Shown: piece after piece, positions 26,349 to 35,829 of the stretch
How the letters are laid out: every line of letters starts with the position of its first letter
How positions within the stretch are numbered: position 1 is the first letter of the stretch
Assembly (NCBI RefSeq): GCF_910589745.1
Contig: NZ_OU342399.1
Span: forward strand, 1,718,501 to 1,782,500
Reading direction: 5' to 3'
DNA from: Candidatus Arcticimaribacter forsetii
GTDB lineage: Bacteria; Bacteroidota; Bacteroidia; Flavobacteriales; Flavobacteriaceae
DNA: 64,000 nt
Notes under the pieces: generated by a model
Databases searched by the model: none
Seen by the model: only the letters and a program-made list of their open reading frames with translations
What the model was told of the DNA's origin: nothing
Translations under genes and position numbers: made by a program

Positions 26349-28031
26349 ATGAAGTTTATGACTAGAATTTATAATGGGATTTCAACTGGTTTAATTTGGC
26401 TTCTATCTTTTAGCTCTATTTTAATTAGTTGTAGTAAAGACGCCAAAATCAATACTGATAATAGTATTGAATCTCTAGTTGATATTGAAAATATTGAATC
26501 TAACGAATGGTGGAATGATGCTGTTTTTTACGAAATATTTGTCAGAAGTTTTTATGATTCTAATGGAGACGGAATTGGAGACCTAAGAGGAATTATTGAA
26601 AAATTAGATTATCTAAATGACGGAAATCCCGATACAGATTCTGATCTCGGTGTAACAGCTTTATGGTTAATGCCCATTTTCCCTTCTCCTAGTTATCATG
26701 GTTATGACGTAACGGATTTTAGGTCCATAAACGAAGATTATGGATCAATTAATGATTTTAAAGCATTAATTAACGCGGCTCATTCACGTGGAATTAAAAT
26801 TATAATAGATTTTGTAGGTAACCATACTTCAGACCAACATCCATGGTTTACAGCTTCTGCGGACAATCAAAGTAAAAGAGATTGGTATTTGTGGAATTCC
26901 ACAAAACCAAATTATAATGGCCCTTGGGGACAGGAGGTTTGGCACGAAAGAAATAGCTCCTACTACTATGGGATATTTTGGTCTGGAATGCCTGATTTAA
27001 ATTACAAAAATCAAGAAGTAACAAATGAAATTAAAAATACAATTCGTTTTTGGAAAGAAGATATCGGAGTAGATGGATTTAGAATTGATGCTGTTAAACA
27101 TTGGATTGAAAATGGTGATCGACAAGAAAACACAAGTGAAACACTAGCTTGGTGGAGGGATTTATATGTCTTCCAAAAGAGCTTAGACCCTGGATTGATG
27201 ACCGTGGGTGAAGCTTGGACCTCAACTCAAAATATAGCTCCATATAGTGACCATAGACTAGATTATTGTTTTGAATTTGATTTATCATATGCTATTATAG
27301 ACGGTATTAACAATCAGAATAGTTCGAACTTAAAATCAAAAATGAATGAAATAATTACAACTTATGAAGCCAACCAATATGGAACATTCTTAACCAACCA
27401 CGACCAAGACAGAAGTTTTTATAGATTTGGAATGGATGAAAGAAAAGCTAAACTTGCAGCTCGAATTTTACTTTCTCTTCCGGGGGTACCCTACATTTAT
27501 TACGGTGAAGAAATTGGAATGTTAGGGCAAAAACCTGATGAAAACATAAGAAGACCAATGCAGTGGGATTCGAGCACAAACTCTGGATTTTCATCAGCTC
27601 AACCATGGCATGGTATAAATTCTAACTACCAAGAATACAATGCAATTGACCAACAACAAGATCGGGAATCAATTTGGTCACAATATCAAATTTGGATTAA
27701 ATATCGTTCCCAAAATTCTGCTCTAAGAACCGGTTCTTATTCTTTTGTAGAAAGCAATAACAATAGACTATTTTCTTATGTTAGAGCGGATTCTGACAAT
27801 AATAATTTATTTATTGTAATTCATAATTTAAGTTCACAATCTAGCAATGAGCTTAACCTTAGAGCTACTAGTAGTAGCCTACCAGAAGGGAGTTATAACT
27901 TGGTAAATCTGTTAAACAATGATGTATTAGGAAGTATAACCATTACAAGTAATGGGGCTTTTAATACTTCGCTTTCAGAAGTTTCACTTGAAGGATTTAA
28001 TTCTTATCTTTTAAAGTTAGAAAGACCTTAA
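26349..28031 (+). CDS. GH13 alpha-amylase-family lipoprotein
   Basis: A 560-residue glycoside hydrolase anchored as a lipoprotein: the lipobox LISC ends at C28, followed by SKDA, which resembles a surface-export signal of Flavobacteria. The (beta/alpha)8 barrel shows the GH13 regions in order: DFVGNHT (154-160), GFRIDAVKH with nucleophile D247, VGEAW with acid/base E288, and LTNHDQD with transition-state stabiliser D352. Region PGVPYIYYGEEIG (about 374-386) and a C-terminal beta domain follow. It should cleave alpha-1,4 (or alpha-1,6) glucans or oligosaccharides. It heads a tightly packed five-gene unit with a TonB receptor, although no SusD-type gene is present. Confidence 0.92.
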   Translation: MKFMTRIYNGISTGLIWLLSFSSILISCSKDAKINTDNSIESLVDIENIESNEWWNDAVFYEIFVRSFYDSNGDGIGDLRGIIEKLDYLNDGNPDTDSDLGVTALWLMPIFPSPSYHGYDVTDFRSINEDYGSINDFKALINAAHSRGIKIIIDFVGNHTSDQHPWFTASADNQSKRDWYLWNSTKPNYNGPWGQEVWHERNSSYYYGIFWSGMPDLNYKNQEVTNEIKNTIRFWKEDIGVDGFRIDAVKHWIENGDRQENTSETLAWWRDLYVFQKSLDPGLMTVGEAWTSTQNIAPYSDHRLDYCFEFDLSYAIIDGINNQNSSNLKSKMNEIITTYEANQYGTFLTNHDQDRSFYRFGMDERKAKLAARILLSLPGVPYIYYGEEIGMLGQKPDENIRRPMQWDSSTNSGFSSAQPWHGINSNYQEYNAIDQQQDRESIWSQYQIWIKYRSQNSALRTGSYSFVESNNNRLFSYVRADSDNNNLFIVIHNLSSQSSNELNLRATSSSLPEGSYNLVNLLNNDVLGSITITSNGAFNTSLSEVSLEGFNSYLLKLERP

Positions 28032-28032
28032 A

Positions 28033-28764
28033 ATGAAAACAACCAAAGCTGTTTATATCCTACTTACTGTATTTGCTTTTTCTAAAGTATACGCACAGAA
28101 TCCACCTATTTATGATTTAATTTATCAGGAATATGAGGACAGTATGGATGTTTTCAATAGTGCTCTTTATGATGGAGAAGTACATCAGTCAAAATTTAAT
28201 GTAATTAATGAATATCACCCTTATTTTCTGCAAAATTCATTCAAAAAAATTGACTTAAACTATAAAGGAAATGTGTACTTAAATATCCCAGTTAAATATG
28301 ATGTATTCTTAGACCGTTTATTAATTAAACACTCAGAATCGAATGGCTCACCCATCTTGGTCTTGTATCCTGACTATATTCCTAGATTTAGCATAAATAA
28401 TCACGATTTTAAATATATAGATAACGGATTAATAGCATCAGGTTATTACGAGGAAATTTGTAATAATGATGTTTTTAAGGTCATAAAGAAATTTATCAAG
28501 AAAAAATACGAAAGAACTGATAGTGCCGTAATTTATCATGAGTTTAAAAACAAATCTGAATATTTCATTCAAATTAAAGGTTCTAAATTCATAAAACTAA
28601 AATCTGAAAAAACACTAATTAATGAATTTAAAAACTTTAAAAGTTCGTTGGTTAGCCTTAAAGAAGAGCTAAAAAATCTTAAAAAAGAAAAACCAGATCA
28701 ATATATCGAAAAACTAGTGAAACAATTGGAAGATTGGACGCTTAACAAAAGAGAATTGAAGTAA
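28033..28764 (+). CDS. Exported protein of unknown function
   Basis: I do not recognise a family. The 243 residues start with a signal peptide (KTTKAVYILLTVFAFSKVYAQ, cut near residue 22). The mature part is mixed alpha/beta with many aromatic residues. It ends in a charged helical region (about 190-243, with ELKNLKKEKPDQYIEKLVKQLEDW) that could form a coiled coil. It lies 1 nt after the GH13 gene and directly abuts the start of the STN/TonB receptor gene, so it is very probably co-transcribed and periplasmic or outer-membrane associated. A role as an accessory or signalling partner of the receptor is only a guess from position. Confidence 0.7.
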   Translation: MKTTKAVYILLTVFAFSKVYAQNPPIYDLIYQEYEDSMDVFNSALYDGEVHQSKFNVINEYHPYFLQNSFKKIDLNYKGNVYLNIPVKYDVFLDRLLIKHSESNGSPILVLYPDYIPRFSINNHDFKYIDNGLIASGYYEEICNNDVFKVIKKFIKKKYERTDSAVIYHEFKNKSEYFIQIKGSKFIKLKSEKTLINEFKNFKSSLVSLKEELKNLKKEKPDQYIEKLVKQLEDWTLNKRELK

Positions 28765-31521
28765 ATGAAAAAAGTTATTCTTTTAATTTTAGTATTTTCT
28801 TCTTACATCATATTGGGTCAGGAAAAAGAAAACTATTCTTTTATATTCTCAAATATTTACCTGAAAGATGCAATTTTAAAAATAGAAGAAGAAACTAATT
28901 TTAAATTTTACTTTGCTAATCAATGGGTTAATGATGAAATAAAAATTTCGCAAAGTTTTGAAAATAAACCGATAAATTTAATTTTAGACTCTATATTAAA
29001 AGAGACCGACTTAAATTACTTCCTTAAGAAGGATAATCAAATAATTCTCACAGAAAACACGGTTATTTACAATGAATTATCCTCTGGTTTCTTTAATGAA
29101 AATGAGAAGAAAAATAGATCAAAAAAACAAAATTCTGCTCCTTTTTTAAGCATAAGAAAAGCACAACAAAAAGAAATAGAAATTGTAAGAGTTACCATTG
29201 GAAAAACAATAATTGGAGAAGAAAAAGATTCCTACATTCTAAAAGGAATCATTCGTAATTCTAGAACTGGAGCACCACTAGAAAACATCAATATTTTAGT
29301 TAAAAACAAAAACTTAGGTGCTGTTACAAATCAAGAAGGCTTCTATACATTAGAACTTCCTGCAGGAATTAATCTAATCGAAACACAAGCATTAGGAATT
29401 GAATCTATTAAAAGAGAGCTGGTTCTTTATAATAATGGAATATTGAATCTAAACCTAGAAGAAGTAACGGAGGATTTAGATGAAGTCATCTTAAGTGTAT
29501 CTGCTCTAAAAAATGTTCAAAATGCTAGTACGGGAACTAATTTTTTAGAATCAGAAAACACAAAAAATATTCCATTAGTAATGGGTGAACGTGATATTTT
29601 AAAAGTAGCCACTACCCTTCCAGGAATAAGTAGCGCAGGAGAAGGCGCATCAGGATTTAATGTTCGCGGAGGTAAAAGTGATCAGAATTTAATCCTGTTA
29701 GACAATACAGTTCTTTATAACCCCGCTCACTTTTTTGGCATTTTCCCTGCTTTAAATCCATTTGCTATTGAAGACATATCCATATATAAAGGAGCGATCC
29801 CAGCACGATATGGAGGTAGGTTATCTGCTGTCTTTGATATTAAAAGTAAAATTCCTTCTAAAGATAAAATTAAAGGGGAAGCCTCATTGGGACCAGTTAC
29901 TGCAAATGCAGTCCTTGAAATTCCGATTAAAAAAAACAAATCAGGAGTCTTGATAGGTGGAAGAGGCGCTTACTCTGATTGGGTATTGAAATCTTTAAAT
30001 GATGAAAAATTAAACTCAAGTACTGCGAATTTTTATGACTTAATTGTTGGTTATCATCATGACATTTCTAAGAAAAACAAACTGTCGGCTGTAGCTTATC
30101 TTAGCAAGGACGAATTCAGTATAACATCGGACTCACTATATGGGTATAACAACCGATTAATTAACCTAAAATGGGAGCATCAATTCAATAACGAAAACTC
30201 AGTTAGACTAAAACTGTCTAACAGTAATTATAAATTCGGCATTGATTATGACGGAAGTACAACAAGCAATTTTAGACAACAATACAAAATTGACGAGAAA
30301 CATTTAAAATTAGCTTTTACTTCTGTAATTAATTCTAAAAACACTTTTAATTATGGAATTTCCAGTAAATACTATACCGTAGCTCCTGGTGAAAAAAAGC
30401 CCCTAAAATCAAGTGATTTAACTCTACCGTTTAAATTAAATAATGAATATGCTTTAGAAAGCGGAGTGTTTTTTTCAGATTCCTATAAGTTTAACGAAAA
30501 GTTATTGATAGATGCTGGAATTCGATTTTCTTTTTTTAATTCCCTTGGCCCAAAAACAGAGTTCGATTACGCTGAAGATCAACCGAAAAGTGTTTACAGC
30601 GTTGTAGGTACAAATGATTTTGGAAGGAACGAGGTAACTCAAACCTATGGTGGACCAGAATTTCGTTTTTCTGGACGTTATTTAATTACAGACACTTTCT
30701 CGGTCAAGTTAGGGTACCATTCCTTATATCAATATTTACACACACTAACAAATGTTACCACAGCATCTCCAATAGATACTTGGAAGTTATCCGATAGAAA
30801 TATTAAACCGCAACAATCAAGTCAATTCTCTCTTGGAGTATACAAAAACTTTAATGACAACATGTATGAATTGAGTATTGAAGGATTCCATAAAAACCAA
30901 GAAAATTTACTTGACTTTAAAACAGGAGCTAGCCTTTTATTAAACGAACAAATTGAAACAGAAGTACTCCAAGGAAAAGGAATGTCTTACGGGGCAGAAT
31001 TATTAATTCGTAAAAACAAAGGGAAACTATCCGGTTGGCTAGGATATACTTACTCCAGATCTTTTCAAAAATTTGAAAGTCAATTTAGGGAAGAACAAAT
31101 AAATGGTGGAGAATTTTTTCCTTCTAATTTTGATAAGCCACACGATTTTAGTTTAGTAATGAATTACAAATTCACACAACGTCTAAGCTTATCGAGCAAT
31201 GTTATTTATCAAACGGGTAGACCTGTAACTTTCCCAGTAGGAAATTATAGCTTTAACCAATCTGAATTTGTTCTGTACAGTGATAGAAATCAATTCAGAA
31301 TTCCTGATTATTTTAGAATCGATCTCGGTTTTAATATTGAAGGAAGTCATAAGCTAAAAAAACTTGCCCATAGTTTTTGGAGTATTTCAGTTTATAATAT
31401 TTTGGGAAGAAACAACCCATACTCAGTCTTTTTTGTTTCTCAAAATGGAGAAGTAAAAGGATTACAAAGCACAATATTTGGTGTAGCTGTACCTTCAATT
31501 AGTTATAATTTAAAATTCTAA
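28765..31521 (+). CDS. TonB-dependent outer-membrane receptor with STN and carboxypeptidase-like domains
   Basis: A 918-residue receptor. After the signal peptide (about 1-19, ending in ILGQ) come an STN domain (about 24-95, with LKDAILKIEEETNFKF), a linker, a carboxypeptidase-D-regulatory-like beta domain (about 155-235, with GAPLENINILVKNKNLGA), a plug domain (about 240-360, with GFNVRGGKSDQNLILLD and ARYGGRLSAVFD), and a beta-barrel ending in an aromatic/hydrophobic strand (YNLKF). STN domains in Bacteroidetes receptors usually signal to anti-sigma factors or partner proteins. Here the partners in the unit are a DUF4249 lipoprotein and an MG2-like protein, an arrangement repeated in this phylum. 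The ligand is unknown. The ExbB/ExbD/TonB set at 48.8-50.7 kb could energise it. Confidence 0.93.
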   Translation: MKKVILLILVFSSYIILGQEKENYSFIFSNIYLKDAILKIEEETNFKFYFANQWVNDEIKISQSFENKPINLILDSILKETDLNYFLKKDNQIILTENTVIYNELSSGFFNENEKKNRSKKQNSAPFLSIRKAQQKEIEIVRVTIGKTIIGEEKDSYILKGIIRNSRTGAPLENINILVKNKNLGAVTNQEGFYTLELPAGINLIETQALGIESIKRELVLYNNGILNLNLEEVTEDLDEVILSVSALKNVQNASTGTNFLESENTKNIPLVMGERDILKVATTLPGISSAGEGASGFNVRGGKSDQNLILLDNTVLYNPAHFFGIFPALNPFAIEDISIYKGAIPARYGGRLSAVFDIKSKIPSKDKIKGEASLGPVTANAVLEIPIKKNKSGVLIGGRGAYSDWVLKSLNDEKLNSSTANFYDLIVGYHHDISKKNKLSAVAYLSKDEFSITSDSLYGYNNRLINLKWEHQFNNENSVRLKLSNSNYKFGIDYDGSTTSNFRQQYKIDEKHLKLAFTSVINSKNTFNYGISSKYYTVAPGEKKPLKSSDLTLPFKLNNEYALESGVFFSDSYKFNEKLLIDAGIRFSFFNSLGPKTEFDYAEDQPKSVYSVVGTNDFGRNEVTQTYGGPEFRFSGRYLITDTFSVKLGYHSLYQYLHTLTNVTTASPIDTWKLSDRNIKPQQSSQFSLGVYKNFNDNMYELSIEGFHKNQENLLDFKTGASLLLNEQIETEVLQGKGMSYGAELLIRKNKGKLSGWLGYTYSRSFQKFESQFREEQINGGEFFPSNFDKPHDFSLVMNYKFTQRLSLSSNVIYQTGRPVTFPVGNYSFNQSEFVLYSDRNQFRIPDYFRIDLGFNIEGSHKLKKLAHSFWSISVYNILGRNNPYSVFFVSQNGEVKGLQSTIFGVAVPSISYNLKF

Positions 31522-31524
31522 GAA

Positions 31525-32745
31525 ATGATAAAAACAATCAAATTTCTTTGGATAAAAATAACAAAGTCGATAAGCCTGGGGACTTACATCTTGTTATTAA
31601 TTGGCTGTGTAACTCCTTTTAACGGAGTTCCATCTGATTTTGAAGAAGTTTTAGTAGTTGAGTCTATTATTACACAAGAATATAAAAAACATGAAGTGTT
31701 TTTATCTCGTTCCTATCCCTTTGGAGGATCTTTTACTCCAGAGAAAAATGCTGTCGTTCAAGTGAATGATGATCGAGGAAACACCTATACATTTGAAGAA
31801 AAAAGTAATGGGAAATACTTAGCTTCTGATGAATTTTCTGCTTCTCAAAACACAAACTATACTTTAAATATTACAACAGCAGATGGGGAAAACTATGAAT
31901 CTAAACCTCAGAGTCTGATTACATCGGCCAACCTAGATCGGTTATATGCAGAAAAAACATATGATGACTTTGGCAGAGAAGGTATCGGTATATATATTGA
32001 CAGTTATGATCCTTCCTCAAAATCTAAACTTTATCGTTTTGATTTTGAAGAAACATATAAAATAGTTGCTCCCTTATGGTCTCCCTATGATGCAGTTGTT
32101 GTCAATGAAGGAAGAAGTACTTTTGATTTAAGTGTTATTTTAAGAGAAAGAGAGGAACAAGTTTGTTTCGGATATGGAACTTCAAGTTCAATAATTTTGA
32201 ATAACACCTTGGGATTATCAGAAGATCGTTTAGAGAAATTTCAAGTCCATTTCATAAGAAAAGATGATCCTAAACTTCAACATCGTTATAGTATTTTAGT
32301 AAGACAATATGTTCAGTCAAAAGAAACCTATTCATTTTTTGAAACCCTCCAAGGTCTTTCGCAAGGATCAGAGAATATTTTCTCTGAAGATCAGCCGGGA
32401 TTCATTGAAGGTAATATATTGAACACCAATAATTCTTCTGAGAACATAGCCGGATACTTTCAAGTTTCTTCAACAGATGAAGAACGAATATTTTTAAACT
32501 TTAATGACTTTTTTGAGGGAAGTGAGTTACCTCCTTACTTTAACAATTGTAATTTAACAGCACCAATAACTGATGGAACAAGAGGGAATAGACCTTTATT
32601 AAATTTAATATACCAAGATGAAGTACGGTTTTATCAATACAACTTTGGAGTAATGGAGGGGGGACCATTCATAATGGTTTCACCTGAGTGTGGAGATTGT
32701 ACAACTTTTGGGTCTAACAAAAAACCTTCGTTCTGGGTTGAATAA
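31525..32745 (+). CDS. DUF4249-family lipoprotein
   Basis: A 406-residue lipoprotein with an unusually long N-region before the lipobox (LIGC, C28). The start FNGVPSDFEEVLVVESIITQEYKKHEV is the DUF4249 beginning: a first beta strand pair with VVES, then LSRSYPF. An Ig-like N-terminal sandwich (about 35-125, with AVVQVNDDRGNTYTF) is followed by a larger beta-rich domain. Paired cysteines near the end (NNC near 341, and PECGDCTTFG at about 390-399) may form disulfides. DUF4249 proteins are encoded right after TonB receptors in Bacteroidota and are thought to cap or assist them, by analogy with SusD, but this is not established. It lies 3 nt after the receptor gene. Confidence 0.88.
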   Translation: MIKTIKFLWIKITKSISLGTYILLLIGCVTPFNGVPSDFEEVLVVESIITQEYKKHEVFLSRSYPFGGSFTPEKNAVVQVNDDRGNTYTFEEKSNGKYLASDEFSASQNTNYTLNITTADGENYESKPQSLITSANLDRLYAEKTYDDFGREGIGIYIDSYDPSSKSKLYRFDFEETYKIVAPLWSPYDAVVVNEGRSTFDLSVILREREEQVCFGYGTSSSIILNNTLGLSEDRLEKFQVHFIRKDDPKLQHRYSILVRQYVQSKETYSFFETLQGLSQGSENIFSEDQPGFIEGNILNTNNSSENIAGYFQVSSTDEERIFLNFNDFFEGSELPPYFNNCNLTAPITDGTRGNRPLLNLIYQDEVRFYQYNFGVMEGGPFIMVSPECGDCTTFGSNKKPSFWVE

Positions 32746-32755
32746 CATAAATCAC

Positions 32756-34456
32756 ATGAAGCTACTTTGGTCCATAATTATAATTCTCTTTAGCCTAAAC
32801 ATAAAAGCTCAAACTAATTCTGAAATTGAATCAAATACAGAGGAGCAAATCCATCTTCACATAAATAACACTGTGTTTCTACCGGGTGAATACTTGTACT
32901 ATAAACTAAATTTAATAAATCCAAAAAACAGAAAGTATAGCAAAATAGCTTACGTACAACTTATAGATTCTGAGAAGAATATAGTAAGTACACAAAAATT
33001 AATCATTGAAGAAGGAAAAGCTAGTGGAGATATTTTTATAAAAGAAAACCTCCTATCGGGTAGCTATAAATTAATTGCATTTACAAACCTGATTAAATCT
33101 AAATTCCAAAATGAAGTCTACAAACAAAATTTAGTAATATTAAATCCTTATTCCGTAGATCAAAACAAAATTAATATTGATCCAAACGCGTCTAACAAAT
33201 TATTAGATTCAATAAAAACCGATCCTGATAATCAATGGGCAGTAAGTACAAACAAATCAAAGTATACTAAAAGAGAACTTATTATTTTGACTGTAAAAAC
33301 AAGAAACAATTCAGTCGATTCTATTGCCAACGTATCTATATCCATCCGTAAAAAAAATAAAATACCCGCTCCTGAAAGAAAAACAATAAAAGAATTGAAG
33401 AACCAAACAAAAACGAGTTTGGTGAACCTCAACTCAAAAAATAGCATAGCTGAATTAAAAGGAGAAGTTTTTTCCGGAAAAATAAACCTAAAACCAACAA
33501 AAAAACCAGTAAAAAATAAACTGATATCTGTTTCCATTGCAGGGAATCCATTTCAATTTAAACAAGTGAAGACAAATAATCTAGGAGAATTCAAATTTAC
33601 AATACCTTACAGATATGAAGCATCTGAGATAATAATTCAACCTCTAGAATACTTTAATCAAGAAATAACAATCAATTTAGATCCAAAAGAAAATATTGAT
33701 TTATCCACCCTGGTTTTTGAAGACTATACTTTATCAAAAAATCATCTTAAGCCGCTAGTTGAAAGAAGTCTTAGGAATCAAATAGAAAACGCATATTTTA
33801 AATTCAAAAAAGATTCAATAAATATCCTTTCTCAATATTCATACTTTAATGAGTCTGAAAAAGAATTTTATGAATTAGATGACTATAAAAGATTTAAGAC
33901 ATTCAAAGAAACCTGTTTTGAATTTATCAAGTCCATAGTGATTCGGAAAAATAAAAATAAAAAACATTCCATTTTTGTTAAAACTAAAACTGGAAAAATT
34001 TTAGACTTGGCTTCATCGCCTTTAATACTATTGAATGGAACGTATGTAGAAGATCTTGAAAAACTAATACAGTATGATACTCGTAAAGTCAAGAGAATTT
34101 CGATTTACAAAGAACCCTATGTGTTTGGAAAACAAAGATATCAAGGCGTTATACTGATCTCGACTTTTGATCCTACTGAAAAAATTCTTTCAGACCGAAG
34201 TCAAAGTAGAAGCTTCAGCATCATCAAACCAGAAGCAAACAAAAAATATTATAAACAAATTCACAACGATCAGACAAAACGCTTACCTGACGAAAGGCAC
34301 CAGCTTTTTTGGTCTCCAAACATTAAATTAAACAGCTCAAAGAAAGATATTCAATTTTACAGTTCTGACGTTTTAGGGACCTATTGGGTAGAAATTGAAG
34401 GGTTTTCTAAATTGGGTAAACCAATAAGTTTAACAACCTCTTTTGAGGTAAATTAA
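32756..34456 (+). CDS. Exported MG2-like beta-sandwich protein of a TonB receptor/DUF4249 unit
   Basis: The ATG at 32756 yields 566 residues with a signal peptide (MKLLWSIIIILFSLNIKAQ); the frame extends further upstream inside the DUF4249 gene but without a plausible start. Residues about 25-115 (HLHINNTVFLPGEYLYYKL to SGSYKLIAFTN) read as a macroglobulin MG2-like domain of the type found in large envelope proteins of Bacteroidetes. Further beta-domains follow (about 165-300), and a region with VLLNGTYVEDLEKL and VKRISIYKEPYVFGKQRYQGVI resembles a degenerate TonB plug. Such proteins accompany STN receptor/DUF4249 pairs. Function unknown. Its stop is 2 nt from the convergent lipoprotein gene. 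Confidence 0.75.
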   Translation: MKLLWSIIIILFSLNIKAQTNSEIESNTEEQIHLHINNTVFLPGEYLYYKLNLINPKNRKYSKIAYVQLIDSEKNIVSTQKLIIEEGKASGDIFIKENLLSGSYKLIAFTNLIKSKFQNEVYKQNLVILNPYSVDQNKINIDPNASNKLLDSIKTDPDNQWAVSTNKSKYTKRELIILTVKTRNNSVDSIANVSISIRKKNKIPAPERKTIKELKNQTKTSLVNLNSKNSIAELKGEVFSGKINLKPTKKPVKNKLISVSIAGNPFQFKQVKTNNLGEFKFTIPYRYEASEIIIQPLEYFNQEITINLDPKENIDLSTLVFEDYTLSKNHLKPLVERSLRNQIENAYFKFKKDSINILSQYSYFNESEKEFYELDDYKRFKTFKETCFEFIKSIVIRKNKNKKHSIFVKTKTGKILDLASSPLILLNGTYVEDLEKLIQYDTRKVKRISIYKEPYVFGKQRYQGVILISTFDPTEKILSDRSQSRSFSIIKPEANKKYYKQIHNDQTKRLPDERHQLFWSPNIKLNSSKKDIQFYSSDVLGTYWVEIEGFSKLGKPISLTTSFEVN

Positions 34457-34458
34457 TT

Positions 34459-35622
34459 TTAAAAATCTGCCCACTCTGGAATATCTCCTTTCGAACCCGA
34501 ACCAGAAGCATCTAATTGCTGAATATAATTTGGAAATACCTCCGATTGATTTGATAATTGATTATAGTTTTCAACTTGAACGGATTGAAAATTTAATAAA
34601 GAAGAACTTAAATTACCAAAAGGTTTTTCTCCAGATAAAGATACTCCTATAAAAACATCTGATAAATATAGGTTTTGAATAAGACCAATTGGGTTTCCCT
34701 CTTTAAAATGAATACCAAACGAATTATTGGTTCCAACAATTGAAATATTAGATAAGTTGAATTGGTTATTCCGATCATTTGATGAAGCAAAATATTGATT
34801 TTCAACCTGAATTCCAGAAATTTGATTGTAATAAGAATGCCAAAAAGAACCAGTCCCCTGCCATCCATCTGCAATCTCCATTCCTACAGATCCACTTTTA
34901 TTGGAAAAAAGATAACTACTATTCACTGTACCCCCGAACCATTTAAAAGAAGTACCTGCAGCTTCAAAAACGGTTATATTATTTAAAGAGGTATAATTAC
35001 CTACCCCGAAAAATGATAATGCATTGAAGCGTATTTCATCTGCATACACAGCACCAGCATATTCAATTCTGGTATACCTTAGGCTACCTGATCCATCACT
35101 AGGGTCATTTCCTCCATAGAAAAAATCACCCAATTCTGAACGCGATTGAATTCCATTTGAAACAGGTGCCTTTCCACAAAAAATTAAACCACCCCAATCT
35201 CCTGGAGCTGGGTTTTTAGAATTTGAAGTTATAATTACAGGATTATCCTTTGTTCCCCAGGTAAATAATTTACCTCCTTGGGCAACAGCAATATAGGCTC
35301 CTACATTTTCTTTCACTTTAATTTTAATTCCTGCTGGAACTTCAAGAATTGCTCCATCACGAATCAAAAAGGGACCTGTAACCAAATATTCAAATCTAAT
35401 ATCTAGTTTTAGTCTAGCAAAAAGCTCACCTTCCAAGACTTTAATACCTGGACAAAGTGCACAGGTACCTCCACAATCTACTCCATTTTCATCACCGTTC
35501 TGTATTCCATCCGAACAACTTACTACAGAAATCGGTCTAATTTCTTGATCATTAGATTTATTACACGAAGATGTGAAGATTAAAAGAAGTAATAGATATG
35601 AAAAACTAGATTTAAATATCAT
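34459..35622 (-). CDS. Surface lipoprotein with Cys-rich motif and parallel beta-helix-like repeats
   Basis: A 387-residue lipoprotein (lipobox TSSC, C20, followed by NKSNDQE, a likely surface-export signal). Residues about 35-57 contain the Bacteroidetes motif C-x-DGIQNGDENGVDCGG-x-C-x-x-C, found near the N-terminus of many secreted proteins. The remainder (about 60-387) is rich in short beta strands with G, N and aromatic residues (GDWGGLIFCGKAPV, RYTRIEYAGA, SYLFSNKSG) typical of right-handed beta-helix or multi-repeat surface proteins. No catalytic residues are evident. It is alone on the minus strand and may be an adhesin or carbohydrate-binding protein; that is inference. Confidence 0.75.
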   Translation of the reverse strand: MIFKSSFSYLLLLLIFTSSCNKSNDQEIRPISVVSCSDGIQNGDENGVDCGGTCALCPGIKVLEGELFARLKLDIRFEYLVTGPFLIRDGAILEVPAGIKIKVKENVGAYIAVAQGGKLFTWGTKDNPVIITSNSKNPAPGDWGGLIFCGKAPVSNGIQSRSELGDFFYGGNDPSDGSGSLRYTRIEYAGAVYADEIRFNALSFFGVGNYTSLNNITVFEAAGTSFKWFGGTVNSSYLFSNKSGSVGMEIADGWQGTGSFWHSYYNQISGIQVENQYFASSNDRNNQFNLSNISIVGTNNSFGIHFKEGNPIGLIQNLYLSDVFIGVSLSGEKPFGNLSSSLLNFQSVQVENYNQLSNQSEVFPNYIQQLDASGSGSKGDIPEWADF

Positions 35623-35690
35623 TGTTTATGCTTAAACTTATTTTGTTTCCTAAAATTATACTATTTATGGAACAAAAAAGTTATTAATGC

Positions 35691-35721
35691 AAAAAAAAAG
35701 CCTTCTCAAAAGAAGGCTTTT
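35691..35721 (-). terminator. Intrinsic terminator downstream of tRNA-Leu
   Basis: A perfect 11-bp stem (35696-35706 with 35711-35721) closes a 4-nt loop and, read on the minus strand, is followed by an unbroken run of nine T. It lies directly after the 3' end of tRNA-Leu. No plus-strand gene needs it. Confidence 0.9.
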
Positions 35722-35722
35722 G

Positions 35723-35804
35723 TGCGGGTGAAGGGACTCGAACCCCCAAGCCGTGAAGCACTAGATCCTAAGTCTAGCGTGTCTACCAATTTCACCACAC
35801 CCGC
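35723..35804 (-). tRNA. tRNA-Leu (anticodon UAG)
   Basis: The minus strand folds as a complete tRNA. The acceptor stem GCGGGTG/CACCCGC, the T-arm with GGTTCGAGTCC, a long variable arm (TGCTTCACGGCTT region) as in leucine tRNAs, and the anticodon stem CTAGA/TCTAG with loop CTTAGGA all fit. The anticodon is UAG. CCA is not encoded: the 3' flank reads A then CA. A -7 promoter element lies 18 nt upstream and a strong terminator follows. Confidence 0.96.
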
Positions 35805-35821
35805 AGTAAAATTTACTGTGG

Positions 35822-35829
35822 CAAATATA
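35822..35829 (-). promoter_or_regulatory. Promoter -7 element of tRNA-Leu
   Basis: The minus strand reads TATATTTGCC, a perfect TAnnTTTG. Between it and the mature tRNA lies an inverted repeat, CAGTAAA-A-TTTACTG (35804-35818), covering the expected transcription start. No TTTG is found at -33. Confidence 0.6.
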
